DNA of 64,000 bases, taken from positions 455,091 through 519,090 of the forward strand of contig CAJINV010000003.1 in the NCBI GenBank assembly GCA_905178155.1, in the 5' to 3' direction. A model generated the notes under the pieces. It saw nothing but the letters and a program-made list of their open reading frames with translations, searched no databases and had not been told where the DNA came from. How positions within the stretch are numbered: the stretch's first letter is position 1; every line of letters starts with the position of its first letter. The translations under genes were made by a program, and so were the position numbers. Origin of the DNA: Amoebophrya sp. A120. Its lineage: Eukaryota; Sar; Dinophyceae; Syndiniales; Amoebophryaceae. Below are positions 1 to 11,192 of this stretch, piece by piece.

Positions 1-27
1 TACCAGAATTTTCAGGGTGGAATAAAG

Positions 28-2115
28 ATGCAGCACCATTATGTGAATAAGAAAAGAAAGTCAGACAGCCCCTCCTTCTGCGGTGAAGATCGTACTCAAC
101 ATTCTTGTGCGAAAATGCAGCTTTATTTTTTGGCCGTCCTCTTTTGTCTTTCCCCATTTTCACCTCCGCAGAACCACTTCGTGCATTCTCTAGCTCTTTC
201 GTCCGCCACCCCTCCGATACCACCAACAAGTGTCAAGCCGGCAAGAAATGCCTTATCAGGAGTTGAAGCAGAAAGCGAAAGAGCCTCGCAGCATGGAGGA
301 GTAGATGACGAATTGCTACAACAAGCAGCATCGCATCCATCACGCTGTGGAAGTCCGCTTCGTGTGGCAGGTCGAGGCCAGGAGAGTTACGTGCAACGTC
401 CCGCAGGCCTCCCCCCGGCGTTGCAGGTGGAACCAGGGGAGCTGTGCCAGGAGTATCATGTGGGCAACGGTTCATACGCTGGCAATAGTCCCGCTCGGGA
501 AGCACAAGCAGCGAACTCGAATCACCGAACTAGCAGCAGAAGCACGTCTACAGCGGCAGGTCCTTTCCAAATCCAGGGTTCACTTGCCATCGCAGCCCCA
601 TCAAGCAGTCGACCTGGAGGTGGACCTGCTTCGGGCACCACCACCACGACCAGGGGTGGCTCCTTTGGGGGACTGTTGCAGGCCGGCAGACACACCGTCG
701 CGAACCTGATGCGGGGAACGGTGTACTCCTCGGCCTCGCTGTTGATGGACAAAACGGCGTTCCTCTCCGGCCTGATAGAGCACGAGCTCGCCGTCGCGGG
801 CACCACCCGGGACCAGCTGGTCTACGTGTCGCTGAAACAGGTGCTGTCGCAGGGCCTGAGCCTCACGTTCGGCGTGGGCAAGCTCGCATGGGAGGACCTG
901 ACGCAGGAGGTGGAGAAACGCGGCGGGCTGCACCAGCTCGCGAAAGAAATCCGGGAACAGCACCTGCAGCCAGTGTACGACAGTGTCATGGCCGATATCC
1001 GCACCCGCTGGCGACAAATTGACACCGACTTCGAGGAGCAGACCTGCGCGAAAAAATTGGACCGCGCAGTCCTGGAAAGTCGGGAACAACAGAAATCTTT
1101 CAATCCGGAAGATACGTCGGTAGGAGCTGCCGTGGGATCTTCACCGGGCCAGAACAGCTACACGAAAAGCAACAATCTGCTGCAGCAGAAGAAAAAGCGG
1201 AAAACGACCGTGGAGATTGGAGAACCGGTATTGAGCCAGCAGCAAGGCGGGGGCATCGGGTCGTGCTTGGGGTCGTATGGTCCCGCCGAGGGGGGTGGTC
1301 GCGACGTGGACGAAATGACAGACGACTTTTTCGATTTCCGGTCCTGTTGCTCGGGGTCCAACGAAAGTCTGCTTTATCTCGCCAGGACGATGGCCAGCAC
1401 CGCGGGAGGACTGGAGGGAAATAATTTCGGCACGACCTCCGGTGCGAGTGGTTCGGGGCCGAATTGTTCATCTCCGGCTGCTGGTGCGCCCGCCGCTTCC
1501 TCCACCGCATGCAGTCTGCGCGCTCGTGGTTTGTACTACTTGAAGCGCGCGATCCAAATCGTGTACAACGTGCTGTGGACGCTGGCGCGGCGGGGCATTA
1601 TGCCGGTGACCAAATTTGTGCTGCAATTGTTGGAAATGGCCTTTCCAGAGGCGCGTGACGAGGAGGCCGACCTTGAGGCCGTGCCGGAAGATGCCGCAGC
1701 CGCGCACGCGGCGCAACAGGAGGAAGGTGATTTCGTAGGAGATGGCGCGGCAGCAGGAAGTTCTGACACTGCAGGAGCTGCTGCAGCAGAGGACATACCG
1801 CAGAGAGAAATCAACAAAAACGTGGAAAGCCATCAACCGGAGGTCACCACTGCAGGTGGGACGAGCGCCGTTCTTGGCCGCCAGTCGTCGTCTTCATCAG
1901 ACTTCGTATTCGGCGGAGCGGACGATGCTGGGGAGCAGAGCGAGGAAGATGAAATCCAGGTGCCGAGCTATGAAAGCGACAGTGGCGGCAGCGAGCTGCA
2001 CTTGGAAGTTGAAACAGGCGCGGATGACGACGGTGAGACGGACAAAGAGATGTATTCTCCGGAAGATATCGGCAGCGCCGGAGACCCGAAAATGGATGTG
2101 GACGATGGAGCGTGA
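28..2115 (+). CDS. Putative secreted or membrane-targeted low-complexity protein
   Basis: A single open frame of 695 codons. The first ATG is at 28, but the frame stays open to the window edge, so the true 5' end may lie upstream. I favour the second Met (position 115, residue 30), because a hydrophobic signal-peptide-like stretch follows it directly (MQLYFLAVLFCLSPF). After a Ser/Ala-rich linker comes a more ordered segment at about residues 210-345, with amphipathic helices. A second ordered segment lies near residues 490-540 (around RAIQIVYNVLWTLARRGIMP) and may be helical. The C-terminus is strongly acidic. No known domain is recognised. A decayed copy of its 3' coding region lies about 0.8 kb downstream. 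That the frame is coding is fairly sure; secretion is inferred only from the N-terminal hydrophobic run. Confidence 0.7.
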   Translation: MQHHYVNKKRKSDSPSFCGEDRTQHSCAKMQLYFLAVLFCLSPFSPPQNHFVHSLALSSATPPIPPTSVKPARNALSGVEAESERASQHGGVDDELLQQAASHPSRCGSPLRVAGRGQESYVQRPAGLPPALQVEPGELCQEYHVGNGSYAGNSPAREAQAANSNHRTSSRSTSTAAGPFQIQGSLAIAAPSSSRPGGGPASGTTTTTRGGSFGGLLQAGRHTVANLMRGTVYSSASLLMDKTAFLSGLIEHELAVAGTTRDQLVYVSLKQVLSQGLSLTFGVGKLAWEDLTQEVEKRGGLHQLAKEIREQHLQPVYDSVMADIRTRWRQIDTDFEEQTCAKKLDRAVLESREQQKSFNPEDTSVGAAVGSSPGQNSYTKSNNLLQQKKKRKTTVEIGEPVLSQQQGGGIGSCLGSYGPAEGGGRDVDEMTDDFFDFRSCCSGSNESLLYLARTMASTAGGLEGNNFGTTSGASGSGPNCSSPAAGAPAASSTACSLRARGLYYLKRAIQIVYNVLWTLARRGIMPVTKFVLQLLEMAFPEARDEEADLEAVPEDAAAAHAAQQEEGDFVGDGAAAGSSDTAGAAAAEDIPQREINKNVESHQPEVTTAGGTSAVLGRQSSSSSDFVFGGADDAGEQSEEDEIQVPSYESDSGGSELHLEVETGADDDGETDKEMYSPEDIGSAGDPKMDVDDGA

Positions 2116-2732
2116 ACAAGAAGTCGAACCTCGGGCGCAGAAGATGAATCACGGTAGCATGGCTGCAGAGATGTGCTGCCTGATCCTTGAGGATAACAAC
2201 CAGTCATTCCAGCATAGAAGTTAGTGCTTTCCAAAATTTTGTTTAGTTTTTGCCTTTCCCTTTTGAGATCAAGTTGTAAATCCGGACTGGCGCGGCCCTC
2301 CTCCTGGCATCAGTGTCAAATCACCAACAAGGCTGTTGCGATGCAGCAATACTAGCGCATTCTTTTGGTCTTGCTGCAAACCTCCACGACCACTGCCGCG
2401 TCCATGGGCCTGCATACAAACAATTGAAGTTTTGCACGCTTCTCGTGCAAGCGGCTCCCTTGTGCTTTGTTTCACGCGTATCTAAATGTCCATTGTAAAC
2501 AAATAACGACGGTGGAGTTGGTTTTGTAGTTTTTCGTTGAATTTATGTATTTCGAATTCGAGATTGTCCGTGTCTGCTAAACGCAACCATCGCATGAATG
2601 ATTTCTCTGTGCCAAGCACTTCTCAGCGAGAACCTAGAATTTTGGCTGTGTTCCTCATCCACGAATATGAGTGAGTATGTTGAGACACATGTTGTTGGAG
2701 TTGGATTGATCTGCGAGGTGACATATGTCGAA

Positions 2733-2815
2733 TATGGCGGAGCGGATGGGGAGCATAACTAGGGAGAAGAAATCCAAGCGCCGAGCTGCGAAAGCGACAG
2801 TGTCGGGAGCGACTT
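2733..2815 (+). pseudogene. Decayed partial duplicate of the 28-2115 gene 3' coding region
   Basis: This stretch can be aligned by eye with bases about 1910-2000 of the upstream gene. Shared blocks include GGCGGAGCGGA, GGGGAGCA, GAAATCCA, GCCGAGCT and GAAAGCGACAGTG in the same order. Small deletions and a shifted frame separate them, and the copy contains a TAG, so it cannot encode the same peptide. It looks like a tandem duplication remnant. Similarity fades on both sides. Confidence 0.6.
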
Positions 2816-3019
2816 GCGATGGATGTTTGTTTTGCAAGAAGACGAAGCAAACACATCAACATCAAACCTTATCGAGAAGTTGAAAAAGCTATTTGCACAT
2901 TTGGTTGCGTGTAATAGTAATCATACTAAAAGGAACGAGAAAAAAATCCGCTGTAGGTTTGGAGCATCTTGCTACCCGTGCCGTGATGATCGTAATCTAT
3001 GGAGGCTCACCACGTCGCG

Positions 3020-3500
3020 ACGAGATGCCGGCGCCAAGTGACGCCCCCGCGTTGCCTGCCGGGGGGTCCTCGAGTGCATTCTTGCCAGAGGAGCCGACCA
3101 AAGAGTTCCCCCGGCAACTTTGTGCGTTCTTTCTGTAAATCGCGCAGCGTGTGCCGACGGGCCGCCGGCGGGCGATAGACACGAGCGAGCGCGACGGGTC
3201 GGGCGCCCGCGCCCGCCCTCGGTAAAGCCGCGCCCCTCTGCGGGGGCCGCGGCCCATACGCCGCGCGCCTCCCCGGCAGGCCTAGGGTGTTTATCTGGGC
3301 CGCCCCGATGAGCGCCCCCACCCGCCCGTCTTTCAGTGGGGGGCGGTGGTATATTTCTCCGGCGAGCCGTATAGAGCTGGGTGGCGCGCCTGTGGTATCG
3401 TCCGCTGGCGAGAACAATACACGCGCCCAAGCGCCAGTGCCTAGGCATCAGCAGCAGCAGATGCGCGCGCCTGCGAGCACCAGGCGCGCCCGAACGTGCA
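3020..3500. repeat. GC-rich island, possible dispersed repeat
   Basis: An abrupt block of C/G-rich sequence with many GGCGCGC and GCCCGCG strings, unlike the flanks or the neighbouring genes. Both strands have long open frames of biased composition (Arg/Pro/Ala), as expected from GC content alone. I cannot tell whether it is a repeat, a structured RNA or a laterally acquired fragment. No internal tandem unit is obvious. Confidence 0.4.
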
Positions 3501-4442
3501 GGCAGCCCTGATTTTTGCAAAAATCGAAATCCCGCTCACCACGGAGAGCTCTAAAGCATTTCACTTTTTCAGCATTCTGCGGACAGCCGCCGGAGCTCTC
3601 CCATTTCCCTAGTAGAAGAATGACTCTGCTACTGCTCCTCCGGCAGTGGCTTTTAGAGGAGCGCATTTGAAGATGTTGGCAGTGTTCCGCGTCATGTTTT
3701 CGATATTCAGTTGGAAAAGAGCCGCGCGAACAATATTGGCACTTGAATATTGATGAGGGGTGGGTAGTGTAGTCAGTGTTTTTGCTCGTAATCATATCTT
3801 TGTTGTGCTTGTGTCGCTGTGTGTTACAAAAAAGAAAAATGTGGGAAAAATTGATGAAATAGAAATCCTTAGCCTTACCCTTAGTGTGCATTCAATTAAG
3901 CTGCAGTAGTCGTATTTACAGCCTCATTGTCTATTAAAGATCAAAATGTCGTGGAATTGCACATTTCTTTGCTTTTGTTTTTAGTTTTTCTATTCCTTCG
4001 TAGGCACACTTCGGTTCCTCATCGTCATCGCTCGTGAAAACTGGAGAAAGATCAAGGGAAAGGGCCCCATGTTGCTGTATCATTCGTCAGAGCTGCGGTA
4101 ACAAAATCGTAGCAGTGCTCGTACAAAAAATGCTAAAATTGACAAAAAAACAACAGAAACAGATACAGAGGAACTGATACTTACCTTGCAGCATTGGCAT
4201 CCAGCTTAACTGCGTAGTTCTGTTTTGTGACGTGCTCTCCCATTCGGCGTTCTCTAAAGTTGAACCTTTTCGCAATTTTTCTCAGGGCGGGATCAGGACG
4301 GTTTTTTTTTTTTGTTGGGGACGAAGAACAACGAAGGGCTAGGGGGTGTTGACGCAATTTCTCTACGTTGAAAAAAAAAATGTCTTGACGTCCTTTGGCT
4401 TTGGATGAACATCTTGAAACGCACGCTGGCGTCTTCGCAGCC

Positions 4443-7400
4443 ATGAACCCCCACTCCACCTCCCCGCGCCGAGAGCACCAGCGGCAGCGAAATGGCTCTA
4501 CTACTTTCGCAGCTACAAAATCAAAAAAGGGCGCAGCTGCTGCCGAAAGGTTTGACATCGCCACTCCGTCGGACAACGCGGATGCAGCCCAGGATGACAA
4601 GTTGAGCGAGGGATCCTTCTACGATACATTGGACCGGATTCGCCCGTCAAAGGAGCCAACGTCGAGCAAAGAATCCTACCTGGGCAACAACCCAAACGGG
4701 CCCTTGCTAGCGTCGCAGCAGGTACTAGAGCCGGAGCGCGTGGCGGTCTTGGGAAGCACGACCCGGCTTCTGCGAAATGCTAGGAATAACGCGCAGAGCC
4801 CCAGCAGGAGCAGTTGCAGCCCGGCGAGAGGTGGTCGACCGGCGGCGGATGGTGTCCCACTAGACGCCCGCACCGACGCACCCGTCGTACATGTGACCAC
4901 GGTGAACAGTAATCAGCACCTGCGCGGCGTCACGTCGACCCAACAAGCCGCTTCGTCTTCGAGCGACAGCGACGCGCGGGGACCACAACGAGATGTCGAC
5001 GACGAGCTGGGACCGCCACCGTCGCCCAAGCGGATGAACCCAACGAGCACATCACGACTGGCGGAAGATGCCGCTGCTCCTCTTGTAGAACAACCACATG
5101 AAAATCCTGCACTTTACCACATGGAAGATTACTACTACTCCCCCGAAGTTGGCGCTCGACTACCGGTACCGCATGCTGGTCTCGGTCTGGGTTCGTACCA
5201 GGATCAGGAAGCGGTAAATTCTGCTTTGCCTAGCAGCGCGTCAAAGACGGTCGACCAGTTGAAACAGGTCGTCAGTCCCACGCTCGGTCAGATATTCGAA
5301 CGGGTGTCGAAGCAATGGCCATCCGCGGCGCAAGTTGGGACGTTTTTCTCTGGAACTACACCACAAGATGGTTGTGGGCCAGAAGACCTACAGAGCGCAG
5401 TGCCGACGTCCGGCGAGAAAAAGGTACTGCCTGAGGACTTCAAGCGCGATAGCAATGTGGAGGACCACAACAAGGATAATTCACTCGTGGAGGAAGATGC
5501 CTACGCCTCGGTTTCGGTGTCCGTAGGAGAAGGCGCTGCATCATCGGGAGGACAATTTCCTCGGCAAGTAGCAACTACAACTAGAACAACTACGCACCGA
5601 CCCGAAATTGCGAACGGCTCATCCTCCGCCCCGCAGACTGCGTCGGATGGACGGTTTCTCTCTGCGGACGATCACTCTGTGCAGACGCTCGACTTCGGCC
5701 ACAACCCCAACAACCAGTCCCACTCTGTCTCCGTTGCCACGGCCTCCCCGGAGCGCCCGCGGGGGTCGCCGGACCGGCCGCGTCCGAGTCTGTTGGGCGC
5801 CGCCGCCGTGCAATCGGTGCTCCAGGACGTGGACGAAGAAAACAGCCTTGTTACCGGCGGGTCTGCCTCCGAGGAAGCAGGCGGTGTCGTGGTAGAGCAA
5901 GGCAGCGTGGTGGTGCGCAATCTAGAACAGGAACTCGCTGCTGTGGAAGATCAAGATCACGGAGACGTGGTTGGAGCGGCACCTCAATTTTCCGCTGGTA
6001 GGGTCAGTGAGAATCTTCATGAGGAGCAAAGCGCCCCGGTAAGTAAGACTACGGCACGTGCCAGGAAACCCCACGTGTTAAAGAGGATCGAAGGGCTAGT
6101 GGCTCTGGAAAGAAATGTGCGCGAAGATGCGAGCGGGAGGACGGTACGGCGATGGTGGATTTTGATAAGTAGCTCATGAAGACATGATGCGATTTTGTTC
6201 GGCTTCAATACTAGTTTCGCCACTTGAAAATCTACGAAACGTTTTTATTTGTTCTAGCTCGCTTTCCTTCGTCACTGCACAACAAGTAAACTTCTTCCAG
6301 CAGTCCCAGTCAAAACTTTTTTTCTAAACAAACAAAAGGATGCCGGGCCCGGTGCCTCAGCCAGGGGCACCACGACTGTTTCAGCTCGGAGTTCTGTGCC
6401 CGCAAACCCAATGTCGTCATCCGCGCGAAAGGCCAAAACGCCGGCGAGATACGTGGGCGGAACGCCAGCTTCAGCGCGTAGACCAGAGCTGAAGGACCAA
6501 CACCCGTCAACATCTGCTGAAAAGCGCAAAAAGTATGCCTTCGAGCCGGATTTTCGCCGCACTATCGGCACACCAAGCGCTGCACGTGGTGGCAACCAGA
6601 CCTCCCGCGGCGGCTCCTCGAGCTCTTCTAGCAAACAGTCGCTAAGCACCACCTGCAGTACCGCGCAGCAGAACACAACTACTAAAAGGAGCACGGGCCA
6701 CGGCCAAGCCAGCACGACGACGCTCACGACCACGGGAGTTGTGCTCGGATCAACCTCGAACGTGTGCAGCAGTAGCGCCGCGAACAGTTCTTCTTCTAAC
6801 CCTGTGTCGCGAAACGAAACCCCGCGGAGGATGTCGAGCGGCCGCGACAACATCAAGACCCCCCGGCGTAGCGCTGAAGTGGACAATAGGCCCTACCAGA
6901 ACCTGAGGCACGTCCACCTGTTGCTTGAGCAGCGCAGTTCCAACAGTCTGAACACCAGTCGCCAGAGTTTGGGCAGCAACGCGTCCGGGCGAAGCGGAGG
7001 TGGCCTGTACTACAACCAGCATCAATCGAGCATGACCCTGCTGAATTCCACGCTAAGCCGTAAGAGTCTCGGGGTTTGCTCCGCGTCCGGCTTGACGAGT
7101 GCGTCCAACCGCAGCAAATACGCGCAGCAGAAGAGCCTGGCGGACCAAAACGCGTGTCAATCTTCTGCGAATCCGTATAAAAACGCTCCGGAAGTCGTGT
7201 TTGGGGAAAGTTTGCGCCAGGTTCCGGGCGTGTTAGAGGCGGGGAAGACGATTCCGCGTAGCAGCGTCGCCCCGACGTTGTCGGATCCGGTTTACAATGA
7301 TGTCAAGCCGCGCTTTGAAACCATACAGCAAACACCGAACGAACAGAAGTCGGGAGCGTCGTCAAGTCGGCAACATTCCAGTACTAGATCCGTGTCAGGA

Positions 7401-10101
7401 GTATTTTCGGGACAGCAGGGGGCGGGCGCCAAAGTGATGGCGTCGGCACGAGGAGTCGGTGGGCCGGCGATGTCACCTGCAGCACCGAGTGCCGCCGGGG
7501 TATTTTTTGATGATCTACGTACATTCGTGATCCTGGTTTTAAATCATGATCATGGAAGATGAAGTCATAGCTGCCAGGCGATTGGTATTTGCAAAACTGC
7601 AGAAGAGCGGCACGGGCAGTCAGATCGTGAAAGGATCACTGGCTTAGCAATTGTTTGACACAATGGAGGAGTCGTGACACGGACGACGCGATTCATTTTC
7701 TTTGTTTTTGTACGCATCAATGAAATTCGTCTCGTCGTTCACGTGTAGAAGTAGCGTCTTTCTCTACAGCTAGAAGAAGAAGTAGAATCGCAGAAGTGGA
7801 AAATTCGTAAATGAAACACACAGGAAGCCGGTCTCGCGCGTTTGGCAATGCGGGTTTGCGACGAGTTGAAGGCTGAGTACGGGACCCTCCAAATTGCAGC
7901 AGTGCACGCTGCTATGGAGATGAAATTGATTGACCCCCGCGCTCTCGAGAGGTACATGGCTTCCACCAAAAAGCTGTCCACGACGTCAGCAGCCCCTTCG
8001 CCGATGGATCATCACGGAACAAGCACAGCAATTTTGCCTGGATCATCGTTATCTGGAGGCACTGTGGACGTCCATCACCAGTTTTTTGGCCAGCAGCTGT
8101 CCTCGTCGGCCGTGGAGCAGGAGCTGGATTTCGGGTACCACGATGAAGATCGAAAACTCCAGTTTGGCCCCGCCAAGGTTGAAGTGGATGCCGAGGTGCA
8201 GCTCAGCGAGAGCCTGCCGGAGATCCGATTTTCCTCTCGTCACCTGGAAGAAGCCATGCTAGACGTTTTCCAGCTGGAGGACATGTTCGGAAACAAGAGG
8301 AACTGCAGCCGCCTTTTCCGGATGGTATTAAATAAAGCGGCGCATCATGATGATGCGCAACATGGTTGTGTTATGATGAAACTACTGGGTTTTTAATATG
8401 GTTAGTAGGTAGAAGAGATGGAGTTGAATCAGCATTTTTCTTTTTGCTAGTTTCCTTAGTTTGGTGGCTTGAACTTGATGATGGTTCTCGTTCTTGTTCG
8501 GCATCAAGTCAAGATCAGTAAATCAACACATACAGATCGAGCGCACGCATGGCGAGCGGAAGGGATACATTGCGTTGACGATGTTGGACAGGTACACGCA
8601 CGAGGTGGTTCGCAAGATGGAGCGCCAGGCAGAGCAGGACGCAAGAATAAATGCAAGCGCAACCGCGGGCAATAAACCCGGGGTGCTGGTGCGGAAGTCC
8701 GCGGGTGAAAAGCACCTCTCCTCGTCCGAAGCAACGAAGTTCGAATCTTCGCAATTTATTTCGGACGAACTACCACCAGCCTATGGGGAGGGTGTGCAAA
8801 GATACAGTCAGGACCTGTTTCAAAAGTCGCTGCGCACTGGACCTTCGGAGAGGAAAAAGTATATATTCTAATTTTTTTGAATCAATAGAGTGTGAGTGGT
8901 CCAGCATGAGGCCGACCTGGTGACTGAATGGTTTAGATGTCGAGACTGCACATGCTACTGCCAGTGGTGCTAGTAGACTCTTGCGAACATCAGATGCGCA
9001 GATGGAACCTGGTGACGGTCATGACATGAAAAATATTGTGGAACCCTTTACAGTCCTTGGCAAGTAACAAAACAAACAACTACAAACACCAGGAGGCAAC
9101 AGGCTGCAGTATCGCAACCACGAGTCCACCAGCGGCTAGCGGCTGAGAGCGAAGTGCAGCCAGAAATGATGAAGAACGAGGACACCTCGTACCAGCTGAG
9201 TGTCATCGACGAAGTGGACGACGACGAGTGTCTTTCTTCTCCCGCCCTGACCACGCGGCGATCTCCAGCGCTCGCAGCGCGACGCGAACGAGAAGGCACG
9301 ATGAACCACCCCACGACACAGGCGAGCGAGTTGCAGCCGCAGAGCAATAAATCATGGCAGAAAGCTGTCCCGGAAACCTCGCCTGAGCCGAATGGGAGAG
9401 CAGCTGCAGCTGCTGTGCCTGCGACGACCAGCGCAGCTGTAGTGCCGACCACGTCCCACGGGGGCTCTTCGACCACGATTGTGGTTCCAAAAGCAAATGC
9501 AAACATGAGTGCAGGTGGAAGTAGTGGACCTGCTTCAGGAGGTGTTGCAGCTACAAATATGCAGCAAGGTAGATTTTCTTTTTCTAGTGCTGTACGAGGC
9601 CCAGCTACTGCGAAACTTCTAGCGCCTGCATCGACCAGTGGAGGTAGTAGCTCTAGCACGACTTCGACCCCGGGAACAACGATAAACAAGGCCGGGCCGA
9701 ATTCAACTGGCACACTGATGTCTGCAGTTCGAGGACAGCACGACGTGGTCGCGGGAGCAGTAGGTGGCAGTAGCGGAGGTGCAGCAGCTGCGCCAAAAAT
9801 TGTTCAGAAACAAATGAACCATCCTCCTGGTGTAGCCGTCCCGGCAGTCTTCGCAGAGACGCTTGCCAAGCAGCGACAAGCGGGTTTCTCGACAATGACG
9901 CAGATGAAACCGCTCGCAGCTGCACCTTTGCTCTCCGCAAGGGGGGAGCCGCCAGGAGCATCGCGCCAACTACAAGAACAGTCGCGACAGACAGCGAACA
10001 ATCAGCTGGTTCAGCGCCAAATGTCTGCTCCCTACAGTGGTCTGCGAATTCAGATGCCGGTCCTCAACACGACTGCCTTCGTCATGCCGCCGAAGCCGTG
10101 A
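4443..10101 (+). CDS. Five-exon low-complexity protein, about 1529 aa
   Basis: Exons 4443-6038, 6339-7499, 7824-8324, 8536-8858 and 9093-10101. All junctions use GT..AG and keep the frame (phases 0, 0, 0, 2). The total is 4590 nt including the stop. The frame is open upstream from a TTG, but 4443 is its first ATG. Exons 1, 2 and 5 are Ser/Thr/Ala/Gln-rich and look disordered. Exons 3-4 carry the most ordered part: a helical block beginning MRVCDELKAEYGTL, then a segment with LEEAMLDVFQLEDMFG and, across the intron, ERTHGERKGYIALTMLDRY. I recognise no family. The alternative is that the first two exons are a separate gene ending at 6179, but the strong GTAAGT donor at 6039 and the matching phases favour one gene. 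Confidence 0.7.
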
Positions 10102-11192
10102 TTGCAGCGAGGTATACAACTGAATATCAATATACAGCTGGCGACGTGGTTCACAATGCTGTACAAAAGTAAATGTACATCAATCTGACTTGTTTCAGTT
10201 TCGAATTTTAGGTAGTAGTTTTGCAGAATAGTTTCATCATGATCATGATATTCACATAAAAGAAAGTATAGCTTGGCCATTTTTTCAATATTTCATCATC
10301 ATCATCATAACACCAGAGAGAAGCAGAACATTTTCAAATATCAGCATGCACATCGGTTTTTTGATATTTTTTAACGAAACACAAACGATTTATATTATCA
10401 GCCCTGGTTAGGTTTACTTTTTTTGTTTTCCAAAATTGTACATTTTATTTTTAGTTTTTATCCGTCGGGGTCGCTAGTTCCAGTGTAAGAGGTAGAGGAG
10501 GTCAATCATAGTTGTATCATTACTTTTTGGGCTATAGTTCTGTACGCAGTAAACCTACACTTCGCACTTTTGTCGGCCGTTGTCGTGTACAAAATCGAAA
10601 AACATGTTTCAGCGGAAAAGGATTGGCAACGTTAATTGGAAACGGCAATATTTGGATTTATTTGATGAACGTCCTCGCAATTATAATTGTGCCATTGAAG
10701 AATAGAAATAGTTTTGCACTTCTAGTTTACGGCCATTGGAGGCTAGAAGGATTCTGTGTGTTTGGGTTCGCAATCAGAATCTCCATTCGAGCTGGTGCTT
10801 CACTTTTACACACATTATGCAAGCAAATCGTCGGGGTGGAGGTGGTGGTCGTGGTGGTTGTGCTATTCGCTTTCATTCTGAAGGAGTGAAAAAAAACCAA
10901 GAGCGAAAAATCGTGTTGCGCTGAGAGAGACGTGAGGCGAATAATTAAAAATCGCCCCCTCAATTTTCGTTGGACTTTCAAATGCATTGTACCGAAAAAT
11001 GTCGAATGTTATCTGCAGTATCAAACGTACGCGTACCAAAGGGACCCGCGGCGGCAAAACCAAAAGTAGCAAATGAGTGCGTTCGAGACACCGCTTTTCA
11101 TCATGTGCTCCTCTTGAAGCGTATACTTCGTTTGCATCAGATTCAGTGAAAGAGATATAGAACCACGACAAAGGCAAAGCTGATCAAGAAAA
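10102..11192. other. AT-rich spacer with unresolved coding-like segments
   Basis: The first 350 bases are AT-rich with a (CAT)n microsatellite near 10290-10310 and no coding look. Between about 10512 and 10925 several short plus-strand frames read like protein, for example one with GNVNWKRQYLDLFDERP after a TTTCAG at 10606-10611, and another with RRGGGGGRGG near 10830. I could not join them into one gene with normal introns; the only phase-matched link would need a 26-nt intron. Confidence 0.35.
10287..10311. repeat. Short CAT microsatellite
   Basis: A TTTCATCATCATCATCATAA run with four to five CAT units, in the AT-rich spacer after the five-exon gene. It is too short to suggest function. 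Confidence 0.6.

Larger units (their letters stand above)
2116..4442. other. Intergenic region with a decayed duplicate and a GC-rich island
   Basis: No convincing gene. Three things stand out: a short decayed copy of the preceding gene at about 2733-2815; a very GC-rich block at about 3020-3500 in otherwise AT-richer DNA; and poly-T and poly-A runs near 4300-4380, just before the next gene. Small ORFs on both strands here are probably chance, though the GC block keeps long frames open simply because of its composition. Confidence 0.6.

Noticed and set aside
6272-6886. Minus-strand ORF with hydrophobic stretches
   Set aside because: Shadow of the plus-strand exon 6339-7499, which joins in phase to its neighbours.
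10583-10611. A 26-nt GT..AG intron joining two coding-like frames
   Set aside because: The phases match but the length is far below the other introns here; I could not place a start or an end for the gene.
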